A stretch of 10,315 nucleotides of DNA. Origin: Ruminococcus sp. (GTDB lineage: Bacteria > Bacillota > Clostridia > Oscillospirales > Acutalibacteraceae). The notes under the pieces were generated by a model. That model searched no databases and was not told the origin of the DNA. It was given only the letters and a program-made list of their open reading frames with translations. A program made the translations under genes and the position numbers. Positions 1 to 6,172 of the stretch are shown piece by piece. Location of the stretch: positions 1-10,315 of the forward strand of contig JAMPAE010000040.1 of the NCBI GenBank assembly GCA_023667385.1, read 5' to 3'. Each line of letters starts with the position of its first letter. The stretch's first letter is position 1.

Positions 1-2877
1 GGAAACAACACCTTTGTTACCGTGACGACCCGCCATCTTGTCGCCGACCTGAATCTTACGCTTCTGAGCAATGTAGCAGCGAACAACCTGATTTACACCC
101 GGGCTGAGCTCATCGCTGTTTTCTCTTGTAAACTCCTCAACCTTAACAACGATACCGTATTCACCGTGAGGAACTCTGAGTGAGGTGTCACGAACTTCCC
201 TTGCCTTTTCGCCGAAGATTGCACGAAGCAATCTTTCTTCAGCAGTCATTTCAGTTTCACCCTTCGGTGTTACCTTACCGACAAGGATGTCGCCGGACTT
301 AACCTCAGCACCAACACGGATGATACCCTTTTCGTCAAGGTCTTTAAGAGGATCTTCACCAACGTTCGGAATATCTCTTGTGATTTCTTCCGGTCCGAGC
401 TTTGTATCTCTTGATTCAAGCTCATATTTTTCAATGTGAATTGATGTGTATACATCTTCACGAACAAGCTTTTCATTGATAAGAACAGCGTCCTCGTAGT
501 TATAGCCTTCCCATGTCATGAAGCCGATGAGAGCATTCTTACCAAGGCTGATTTCACCGTTTTTGGTTGCAGGGCCGTCTGCAATAACCTGATCCTTAAC
601 AATTGTGTCACCAACGGAAACAACAGGACGCTGATTGATGCAGGTACCCTGATTGGTACGCATAAATTTGATAAGATCATAGGTTTGAACAACGTTGTCA
701 TCGCCAAGAACATCAACTCTGTCTGCGCTGACATAAACAACCTTACCGGGAGCTTTTGCAAGCACGCAAACACCTGAGTCTGTTGCTGCCTTATACTCCA
801 TACCTGTTCCGACAAGCGGAGAATCGCAAGTCAAAAGCGGAACTGCCTGACGCTGCATGTTTGAACCCATGAGTGCACGGTTTGCGTCATCGTTTTCAAG
901 GAAAGGAATGAGTGCCGTTGCAACTGAAACAACCATCTTTGGTGAAACGTCCATGTAATCTGCCTTTGACGGGTCAATTTCAAGGAACTCATCACGGTGA
1001 CGTGCGTTAACCTTGTTTCTGACAAATCTGCCGTTTTCATCAAGCTTTTCGTTTGCCTGAACAACAGTAAATTCATCTTCAACATCTGCGGTCATGTATT
1101 CATAAGTATCAAGCACAACGCCTGTTTCTTTGTCAATCGGTCTGAACGGAGCTTCGATGAAGCCATATTCATTGATTCTTGCAAAAGTTGCAAGATATGA
1201 GATAAGACCGATGTTCGGACCTTCAGGCGTTTCAATCGGGCACATACGTCCGTAATGTGAATAATGAACGTCACGAACGTCGAAACCTGCACGGTCTCTT
1301 GAAAGACCGCCGGGACCGAGAGCTGAAAGACGTCTCTTATGAGTAAGCTCTGAAAGCGGGTTGTTCTGATCCATGAACTGAGAAAGCGGAGATGAACCGA
1401 AGAATTCACGAACAGCAGCAATAACAGGACGTGTGTTGATGAGTGCCTGCGGAGTTACCTTGTCCGATTCCTGAGCCTGAAGAGTCATTCTTTCTCTGAC
1501 AACTCTTTCCATTCTTGCAAAGCCGACTCTGAACTGATTTTGAAGAAGTTCGCCGACTGAGCGTATACGTCTGTTGCCGAGATGGTCAATATCATCAGGG
1601 CTGCCAACGCCGTTTGCAAGGCAGTTAAGATAGTTAATAGAAGCGAAAATATCATCAATAGTAATATGCTTCGGAATGAGGTCATCTGCTCTTTCAGCAA
1701 GAAGTTTGAGTGCATCCTGCTTATCCATGCCCTCAATTTCAGGCATAATTTCCATGAGTACGTTATAGCTTACGTGCTCATTGATGCCGATTTCAAGCAG
1801 TTCCTCTTTTGTGAACTGCGGAAGATACGGCATGATGTCAACCATCTGGTTTGAGATAACCTTAACAGGCTCGTCAACACCTTCAACGCTGACATATGCA
1901 ATCTTAGCGCCTGCCTGCTCAACTTCAAGGGCTCTTTCCTTTGTCATCAGTTCGCCTTCTTCAGCGATGATTTCACCTGTGAGCTCATTGATAACCGGAG
2001 CTGCAAGCCTGAATCCTCTGATTCTGTCTGAAATTGAAAGCTTCTTATTATATTTATAGCGGCCTACTCTTGAAAGGTCATAGCGGCGATCATCGAAGAA
2101 CAATCCCTCAAGGTGTGACTGTGCGCTTGAAAGTGTTGGCGGTTCACCCGGACGAAGCTTTTTGTAAACTTCAAGAAGAGCTTCCTCGGTGTTCTTTGTT
2201 CCGTCTTTTTCAAGTGTTGCTTCAATTCTGTCGTCAAGACCGAAGTAATCACGAATGTCAGCGTTTGAAGAAAGGCCTAAAGCACGGATGAATGTTGTGA
2301 TTGGGATTTTTCTGTTTTTGTCAATGCGAACATAGAACAAATCGTTCTGGTCGGTTTCATATTCGAGCCATGCACCTCTGTTTGGAATAACAGTTGTTGT
2401 AAACAGCTTCTTACCCGTCATGTTGTGCGTCATGCCGAAATAAACGCCGGGAGAACGAACGAGCTGAGAAACGATTACACGCTCTGCACCGTTAATAATG
2501 AAAGTACCGCTGTCTGTCATGAGCGGGAAATCGCCCATGTAGATTTCGCTTTCCTTAACGTCACCGGTAGTTTTGTTATAAAGCCTTGCAGTCACACGCA
2601 TAGGCGCAGAATAAGAAACCTCACGCTCCTTACATTCTGCCACACTGTACTTTGCTTTGCTTTCCATTCGGTAATCAACAAAACTGAGCACTAAATTCTC
2701 TGTGTAGTCAGTGATGTCTGCAATATCCCTGAGAACTTCTTTAAGTCCGGTTTCGAGGAACCATTTATAGGAATCCTTCTGAACCTGAATCAGGTTTGGC
2801 ATTTGCATAACTTCCTGAATCTTACCAAAGCTTTTTCGTGTGTTGGTGCCAAGCTTCACATCGGTCACATTTACCAT
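1..2877 (-). CDS. rpoB: RNA polymerase beta subunit, N-terminal 959 codons (partial, C-terminus outside window)
   Basis: Catalytic beta subunit of RNA polymerase, which forms the active centre with beta-prime. The frame is open from the ATG at 2877 to the left edge, so about 959 residues are visible and the last 200 or more are missing. Landmarks seen: GTFIINGAERVIVSQLVRSP near residue 130, DHLGNRRIRSVGELLQNQ near 430, the rifampicin cluster FFGSSPLSQFMDQNNPL around 492-508 followed by THKRRLSALGPGG, CPIETPEGPNIGLI, ANMQRQAVPL-like NMQRQAVPL, TRDIPNVGED, and GDKMAGRHGNKGVVS at the edge. K947 and K955 match the E. coli active-site lysines K1065 and K1073. The large lineage insert of the E. coli C-terminal half is absent, as in Firmicutes. 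The ATG is chosen because GGAG (2889-2892) lies 11 bases upstream; an in-frame GTG at 2889 would overlap that site. Residue 497 is Pro where E. coli has Gln510. rpoC is expected beyond the left edge. Confidence 0.98.
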   Translation of the reverse strand, partial: MVNVTDVKLGTNTRKSFGKIQEVMQMPNLIQVQKDSYKWFLETGLKEVLRDIADITDYTENLVLSFVDYRMESKAKYSVAECKEREVSYSAPMRVTARLYNKTTGDVKESEIYMGDFPLMTDSGTFIINGAERVIVSQLVRSPGVYFGMTHNMTGKKLFTTTVIPNRGAWLEYETDQNDLFYVRIDKNRKIPITTFIRALGLSSNADIRDYFGLDDRIEATLEKDGTKNTEEALLEVYKKLRPGEPPTLSSAQSHLEGLFFDDRRYDLSRVGRYKYNKKLSISDRIRGFRLAAPVINELTGEIIAEEGELMTKERALEVEQAGAKIAYVSVEGVDEPVKVISNQMVDIMPYLPQFTKEELLEIGINEHVSYNVLMEIMPEIEGMDKQDALKLLAERADDLIPKHITIDDIFASINYLNCLANGVGSPDDIDHLGNRRIRSVGELLQNQFRVGFARMERVVRERMTLQAQESDKVTPQALINTRPVIAAVREFFGSSPLSQFMDQNNPLSELTHKRRLSALGPGGLSRDRAGFDVRDVHYSHYGRMCPIETPEGPNIGLISYLATFARINEYGFIEAPFRPIDKETGVVLDTYEYMTADVEDEFTVVQANEKLDENGRFVRNKVNARHRDEFLEIDPSKADYMDVSPKMVVSVATALIPFLENDDANRALMGSNMQRQAVPLLTCDSPLVGTGMEYKAATDSGVCVLAKAPGKVVYVSADRVDVLGDDNVVQTYDLIKFMRTNQGTCINQRPVVSVGDTIVKDQVIADGPATKNGEISLGKNALIGFMTWEGYNYEDAVLINEKLVREDVYTSIHIEKYELESRDTKLGPEEITRDIPNVGEDPLKDLDEKGIIRVGAEVKSGDILVGKVTPKGETEMTAEERLLRAIFGEKAREVRDTSLRVPHGEYGIVVKVEEFTRENSDELSPGVNQVVRCYIAQKRKIQVGDKMAGRHGNKGVVS

Positions 2878-2898
2878 TGGCTTATTCACTCCATATCT

Positions 2899-2988
2899 TT
2901 AATATTTGCCTTTCGTGGCATACGTTTTTGCATTTTTAAGCTGCTGTTGAGATTCACGGCGCACGTCAGCACGCTTCAAATCAATCAT
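2899..2988 (-). CDS. possible 29-codon leader ORF immediately upstream of rpoB
   Basis: A short frame starts at ATG 2988, reads MIDLKRADVRRESQ and ends with TAA at 2899-2901. That stop is 21 bases before the rpoB ATG. The product is basic and polar (many Lys, Arg and Gln) with no membrane segment and no family I recognise. The same frame is open without a start for about 17 codons further upstream, to a TGA. There is no convincing Shine-Dalgarno before the ATG, which argues against efficient translation. Its codons for Glu-Ser-Gln-Gln overlap the 3' arm of the long-range stem in the rpoB leader, so translation would open that stem. It could be a regulatory leader peptide coupled to rpoB, or a chance frame in structured leader DNA; chance is at least as likely. 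Confidence 0.22.
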   Translation of the reverse strand: MIDLKRADVRRESQQQLKNAKTYATKGKY

Positions 2989-3037
2989 CAGCCAATGAAG
3001 TTCCGATTTTGAAAATCGGTTTGTTCATTCTCAACAG
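2944..3037 (-). promoter_or_regulatory. foldable segment of the rpoB 5' leader
   Basis: Arms CTGTTGAGA at 2944-2952 and TCTCAACAG at 3029-3037 are perfectly complementary over 9 bp and enclose about 76 bases. Inside, CCGATTTT and AAAATCGG (3003-3019) form an 8-bp hairpin around one base. The segment lies in the predicted leader of rpoB, 67 to 160 bases before its ATG, and overlaps the possible leader ORF. It is not followed by a T tract, so it is not a plain terminator. It matches no leader motif I know. A regulatory role is inference from the pairing alone. Confidence 0.35.
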
Positions 3038-3054
3038 AAATTTGTGAAAATCTA

Positions 3055-3083
3055 TTGACTTTTAAAAGCATAAATGTTAATAT
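3055..3083 (+). promoter_or_regulatory. sigma-A type promoter facing away from rpoB, probably for a small RNA
   Basis: TTGACT (3055-3060), a 17-base spacer and TAATAT (3078-3083), with TG one base before the -10 (extended -10). It points rightward, antisense to the rpoB leader, and the nearest annotated start downstream is 555 bases away. The -10 sits in a perfect 10-bp inverted repeat, TAAAAGCATA (3063-3072) and TATGCTTTTA (3081-3090), which could be an operator or simply a start-site hairpin. Confidence 0.5.
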
Positions 3084-3090
3084 GCTTTTA
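3063..3090. repeat. perfect 10-bp inverted repeat over the small-RNA promoter
   Basis: TAAAAGCATA and its exact reverse complement TATGCTTTTA are separated by eight bases. The dyad covers the -10 box of the rightward promoter and would also fold in a leftward rpoB leader transcript. The position over a -10 suggests repressor binding; the AT-rich arms and lack of a following T run argue against a terminator. Confidence 0.5.
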
Positions 3091-3134
3091 GGAGAAAGGG
3101 CAAACTGCCGCATTTTCTCATAATATGTTTTTAA

Positions 3135-3164
3135 ATGGTATCACAAAAACCGATTTAATGTCAA
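3135..3164 (-). promoter_or_regulatory. candidate rpoB promoter
   Basis: On the minus strand a perfect TTGACA (3164 to 3159) is followed after 18 bases by TACCAT (3140 to 3135) with TG one base upstream (extended -10). The predicted start near 3128 gives a leader of about 250 nt. The -35 lies in the loop, and the -10 overlaps one arm, of the plus-strand terminator hairpin at 3140-3177. A TATTAT at 3125-3120 is an alternative -10 but has no good -35. Confidence 0.4.
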
Positions 3165-3184
3165 GCGGTTTTGTGATTTTTTTC
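3140..3184 (+). terminator. rho-independent terminator of the candidate small RNA
   Basis: ATCACAAAAACCG (3140-3152) pairs with CGGTTTTGTGAT (3166-3177) with one bulged A and a 13-base loop. It is followed by seven T (3177-3183), then C and four more T. On the minus strand the sequence after the stem is not T-rich, so it acts only rightward. No plus-strand protein gene lies upstream in the window. Confidence 0.7.
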
Positions 3185-3436
3185 TTTTATTTTTAAAAAA
3201 ATATTGATAAAACGCTCTCTAAACTTCTTTATGGCAAAAAACAATCAGCAAAATCAAAATCGAATGCCTGCATTTCTTCAATATCTGCAAATCAAGATCG
3301 GCAATAATTAATCGCTTAAAATTCGCATTTATAATAATATCTTCTGTTAAACACGAGGCATGGTGTACACTTATCTGATGTCAGATAGAAACCAAACTGT
3401 GTTCTGCATAAAATACAGTTTGCCTTTTCCAAAATG
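3185..3436. other. AT-rich intergenic stretch without a recognisable gene, containing two dyads
   Basis: No reading frame here has a credible start and ribosome site on either strand. A minus-strand frame is open for about 53 codons (3380 to 3219) but lacks an ATG. Two compact dyads are present: TATCTGA-TG-TCAGATA at 3372-3387 (perfect 7-bp arms, 2-base centre) and CAAACTGT/ACAGTTTG at 3393-3400 and 3415-3422 (perfect 8-bp arms, 14-base loop). They could be regulator sites for the rightward gene or pieces of a dispersed intergenic repeat; the window holds only one copy. Confidence 0.5.
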
Positions 3437-3465
3437 TTGATTTTTTGACAGCCTTATGGTATAAT
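3437..3465 (+). promoter_or_regulatory. promoter P1 of the glycerophosphotransferase gene
   Basis: TTGATT (3437-3442), a 17-base spacer and TATAAT (3460-3465) with TGG directly before the -10, which makes an extended -10. The expected start is near 3472, giving a 167-nt leader. That leader would begin with CGAATCTCC (3472-3480), which pairs with GGAGATTCG (3499-3507). A 10-bp inverted repeat, GATTTTTTGA (3439-3448) and TCAAAAAATC (3487-3496), flanks the -10 and may be an operator. Confidence 0.6.
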
Positions 3466-3551
3466 ATCCCACGAATCTCCATGGAATCAAAAAATCCGGG
3501 AGATTCGGGAACATTGTATCATCACTCATTGCGAAAAATGCAATGAAATTG

Positions 3552-3560
3552 TGGTATAAT
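3552..3560 (+). promoter_or_regulatory. possible second promoter P2 (extended -10)
   Basis: TGG plus TATAAT (3555-3560), the same extended -10 as in P1. There is no good -35 at 17 bases; TTGCGA at 3529-3534 is 20 bases away. The start would be near 3567, about 72 bases before the ATG at 3639. Confidence 0.45.
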
Positions 3561-3638
3561 AAAAAGAAAGCCGACTTTTTACGGCACAAATAAAATGAAC
3601 ATCAGATTTCACTGAAATACAGCGAGGAGAACTGAGGA

Positions 3639-4895
3639 ATGGGAAAATTACAGCAAATTGAACGCAGAGCCGCTGAAAAAGGCTTTTTCAAATTTTTGTT
3701 TTTGCGCATAGCACAATTGCCCGGTGTTATTCGTGAAAAGCTTGACAATTTAATTGCAAAATTCACAAGATGGAGAATTTCAAAAAAGACTCCTATTCAA
3801 AAAAATAAAGTTGTTTTCATGCACTACGATAACAAATATCAATGCAATCCGTCATATATATGCAACGAAATTTTGCGGCAGGGGCTTGACTGGGAGCTTG
3901 TCTATGTTGTGTGGAAAAAGAATCCGGCTGAATGTCCGAAAGGCGTCAGAGTTGTTAAGAGAAACACGCTTGAACATTTTTATGAAATGGCAAGCGCAAA
4001 AATCTGGGTTGACAATGCTGTTTGCTTTCCGTGGGAACCCGTGCCCAAAAAAGACGGTCAATATTACATTAACACATGGCATGGTTCAATGGGACTCAAG
4101 CGTATTGATAAAGACAGAATTGTTTCAAAAAAATGGGCGCAGGCTGCTCAGCTTGCAAGCGAACAGGTTGACTACATGATTTCAAATTCCGCTTTTGAAA
4201 CCGAGGTTTACCGCACAACCTATTGGCCCGATGAGAAAACCAAAGTAATGGAATTCGGTCATCCGAGAAATGACATCTTGTTTGCAGATGACGCAGCAAA
4301 GCAGCAAATCAAAGAAAAGGTTTGCAAGTTCTATCGTGTCAGCACAGATTGCCACTTCATTTTATATGCACCTACTTTCCGTGATTCCAAAAACATCAAA
4401 TACTATGACGTTGACTATGAGCGCTTGATTGAAGCGGCAACAAAACGCTTCGGCGGCGAATGGAAAGTCATCAATCGTTTCCACTTCAAGGTTAAAAAGC
4501 TCCTTGATCAGGTTCCTGAAATCAAAGAAAATCCAAACATCCTTGACGGCAACAGCTATGAGGACATTCAGGAGCTTATGACAGTTTGCGACATCGGTAT
4601 CACGGACTATTCAAGCTGGATTTGCGATTATGTACTCACCAATAATTTCGGCTTCATCTATGCAAATGACCTTGATGAATATGACAACGAAAGAGGTTTC
4701 TACTATCCGCTTGACAGCACACCGTTCCCGATTGCAACAAACAACGATGAAATGTATGACAACATTGTCAATTTCAACACCGATAAATATGCTGAAAAGA
4801 AAGCTCAGTTCCTCAGCGACCGTGGCTGCAAGGAAACAGGAAATGCATCCAAGCAGGTTGTTGAACTGATGAAAGAAATCATCGAAAACAAATAA
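3639..4895 (+). CDS. CDP-glycerol glycerophosphotransferase family protein (TagF/TagB-like)
   Basis: A 418-residue, peripheral-membrane GT-B type transferase of the Glyphos_transf family. Such enzymes move glycerol-phosphate or ribitol-phosphate from a CDP donor to a cell-surface polymer or lipid-linked acceptor at the cytoplasmic face. Motifs in order: TWHGSMGLKRI at 146-156 with His148, GHPRND at 207-212, LYAPTFRD at 242-249, NRFHFKV near 279-285 with His282, and DIGITDYSSWICDY at 318-331. The histidine motifs and the DYSS motif match the donor-site residues known in TagF. There are no transmembrane segments; the basic, aromatic-rich first 50 residues could dock on the membrane. It is shorter than full TagF, which has an extra N-terminal domain, so single addition, a capsule role or a teichoic-acid-like role cannot be told apart. 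AGGAG at 3625-3629 lies nine bases before the ATG and fixes the start. The gene stands alone between its promoters and terminators. Confidence 0.88.
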   Translation: MGKLQQIERRAAEKGFFKFLFLRIAQLPGVIREKLDNLIAKFTRWRISKKTPIQKNKVVFMHYDNKYQCNPSYICNEILRQGLDWELVYVVWKKNPAECPKGVRVVKRNTLEHFYEMASAKIWVDNAVCFPWEPVPKKDGQYYINTWHGSMGLKRIDKDRIVSKKWAQAAQLASEQVDYMISNSAFETEVYRTTYWPDEKTKVMEFGHPRNDILFADDAAKQQIKEKVCKFYRVSTDCHFILYAPTFRDSKNIKYYDVDYERLIEAATKRFGGEWKVINRFHFKVKKLLDQVPEIKENPNILDGNSYEDIQELMTVCDIGITDYSSWICDYVLTNNFGFIYANDLDEYDNERGFYYPLDSTPFPIATNNDEMYDNIVNFNTDKYAEKKAQFLSDRGCKETGNASKQVVELMKEIIENK

Positions 4896-4909
4896 GCATA
4901 GAAACACAA

Positions 4910-4945
4910 AACCGCTGATTAGATTAAATCAGCGGTTATTTTTTT
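4910..4945 (+). terminator. terminator of the glycerophosphotransferase gene
   Basis: AACCGCTGATT (4910-4920) and AATCAGCGGTT (4927-4937) form a perfect 11-bp stem with a 6-base loop. They are followed by A and seven T. Read leftward, the stem is followed by the U-rich stretch TTGTGTTTC, so it may also stop alr transcripts. Confidence 0.9.
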
Positions 4946-4957
4946 GCTTTTTTGTGG

Positions 4958-4984
4958 GGTACAGGGAACGCTTGTACCTTTTTT
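4958..4984 (+). terminator. second, backup terminator
   Basis: GGTACA (4958-4963) pairs with TGTACC (4973-4978), extended by a G.T and a G-C pair to 8 bp around GAACG. It is followed by six T (4979-4984). It ends four bases before the alr stop codon and protects alr from rightward readthrough. Confidence 0.65.
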
Positions 4985-4987
4985 CAA

Positions 4988-6145
4988 TCATTCACTCACA
5001 ACCACACCGTTGCGAAGATAGATACGCTTTACCCTTGGCATGAATGTGCAAACAACTTCATAATCAAAGCTGTGGCAGAGACTTCCGAGAAGCTCTGCTG
5101 AAATTTCATCGTCACCTGATTTGCCCATGATAACTGCCTGATCGCCAACTGCAACATCAGGTATATCCGTCACATCAACCATAATCTGATCCATGCAGAC
5201 CTTACCCGTAATCGGCGCACGTTTGCCGTGAATCAACACCCAACCTTTGTTTGAAAGGCAGCGATTATAGCCGTCGGCGTAGCCGATGCTCACCGTTGCA
5301 ATTTTGCGCTCTCTGTCGGTAATATATGTGTGACCGTATCCGACACCGACTCCTTCTTCAATTTCATGAACATGGATAATATGGCTTATGACCTCCATTG
5401 CAGGAGTCAGGCTGACACGCTCCTTTTTCACCTCATCTGACGGATACATCCCATAAAGCGAGATGCCCATACGAACCATGTCATATTGCTTGTTAAAATC
5501 TATAATGCCTGCGCTGTTGCAGATGTGCTTAATCGGTATATTTACGTTGCGCTTTTCAAGCATTTCAATGAACGCATCAAATTTTTCGGTTTGCAAATTT
5601 GCGGCAGCTTTATCTGCGTAGTCAGCTTTTGCATAGTGGCTGAACAATCCCTGAAGTTCAATTGACGGCAAAAGCGAAATCTGCTTCACAATGTCCGCAC
5701 TTTCCTCGTTCGGCTTGAACCCGATTCTGCTCATGCCGGTGTCAACAGCAAGATGAACGGGTACTTTTTTGCCGAGTCTTTCGGCAGCTTTTGAAAACCG
5801 CTGAGCGTCATTAAAATCATAAATCGTTGGAATTATATTGTGAGTAATAAGCGTTTCAAACTGGCTTGGACATGAATAAGCCAAAATCAAAATCGGATTG
5901 GTGATTCCGGCTTCACGCAGCACAAGTGCTTCTTCAAGGGCTGCAACCGCAAAAAAATCAACCTTATCTTTCAGTAAATTTGCAACCTGAACAGCACCAT
6001 GACCATATGCATCCGCCTTCACAACGGCGCAAATCTTCACGCCGCTTTTCACTCTTTTTTTCAGTTCAGCAAAATTGCTTTCAATTGCATCAAGGTCAAT
6101 TTTGGCAAATGTTCTGTAATAATTCTGACAGACAAAAGGTGTCAT
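4988..6145 (-). CDS. alr: alanine racemase
   Basis: PLP-dependent racemase interconverting L- and D-alanine in the cytosol for peptidoglycan and lipid-linked envelope polymers. Its 385 residues are normal for the family. The N-terminal TIM barrel carries the PLP lysine K43 in AVVKADAYGHGA. Also present are R140 in DTGMSRIG, H170 in LFSHYAKAD, R225 in VRMGISLYG and the catalytic tyrosine Y270 in VGYGHTY of the C-terminal beta domain; SIGYADGYNR and ITGKVCMDQIMVD complete the set. All expected catalytic residues are present. It follows the transaminase gene by 27 bases on the same strand, with AGGAAAGG just before its ATG, so the two are very likely one operon. No promoter was seen in the gap. 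Confidence 0.96.
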   Translation of the reverse strand: MTPFVCQNYYRTFAKIDLDAIESNFAELKKRVKSGVKICAVVKADAYGHGAVQVANLLKDKVDFFAVAALEEALVLREAGITNPILILAYSCPSQFETLITHNIIPTIYDFNDAQRFSKAAERLGKKVPVHLAVDTGMSRIGFKPNEESADIVKQISLLPSIELQGLFSHYAKADYADKAAANLQTEKFDAFIEMLEKRNVNIPIKHICNSAGIIDFNKQYDMVRMGISLYGMYPSDEVKKERVSLTPAMEVISHIIHVHEIEEGVGVGYGHTYITDRERKIATVSIGYADGYNRCLSNKGWVLIHGKRAPITGKVCMDQIMVDVTDIPDVAVGDQAVIMGKSGDDEISAELLGSLCHSFDYEVVCTFMPRVKRIYLRNGVVVSE

Positions 6146-6172
6146 TCAGGTCAAATCCTTTCCTGATGTTTA

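Larger units (their letters stand above)
3090..3184 (+). ncRNA. candidate small RNA antisense to the rpoB promoter/leader region
   Basis: Not a recognised RNA family. The claim rests on three elements in order: a good promoter ending at 3083, a 5' hairpin, and an intrinsic terminator ending near 3184, giving an RNA of about 95 nt. The hairpin pairs GAGAAA (3092-3097) with TTTCTC (3114-3119), with an inner GGC/GCC pair around AAACT. No start codon with a ribosome site and a useful frame lies inside. Nothing else on the plus strand upstream needs this terminator, because that strand is antisense to rpoB. It could act on rpoB expression in cis by transcription interference, or in trans; both are inference. 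Confidence 0.42.

Noticed and set aside
270..1736. Several minus- and plus-strand frames of 80-110 codons inside the rpoB region
   Set aside because: They are other-frame shadows of rpoB, whose own frame is uninterrupted and carries all family motifs.
3090..3184. 6S RNA, SRP RNA or tmRNA
   Set aside because: The length and conserved motifs do not fit: no GGAA-loop SRP helix, no long 6S bubble and no tRNA-like end.
3445..3465. TTGACA next to TATAAT upstream of the glycerophosphotransferase gene
   Set aside because: The spacer is only nine bases; TTGATT at 3437 with a 17-base spacer is the workable -35.
3371..3589. A 72-codon minus-strand frame covering the glycerophosphotransferase promoters
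   Set aside because: No ribosome site, no recognisable domain, and it would run through two rightward promoters and several dyads.
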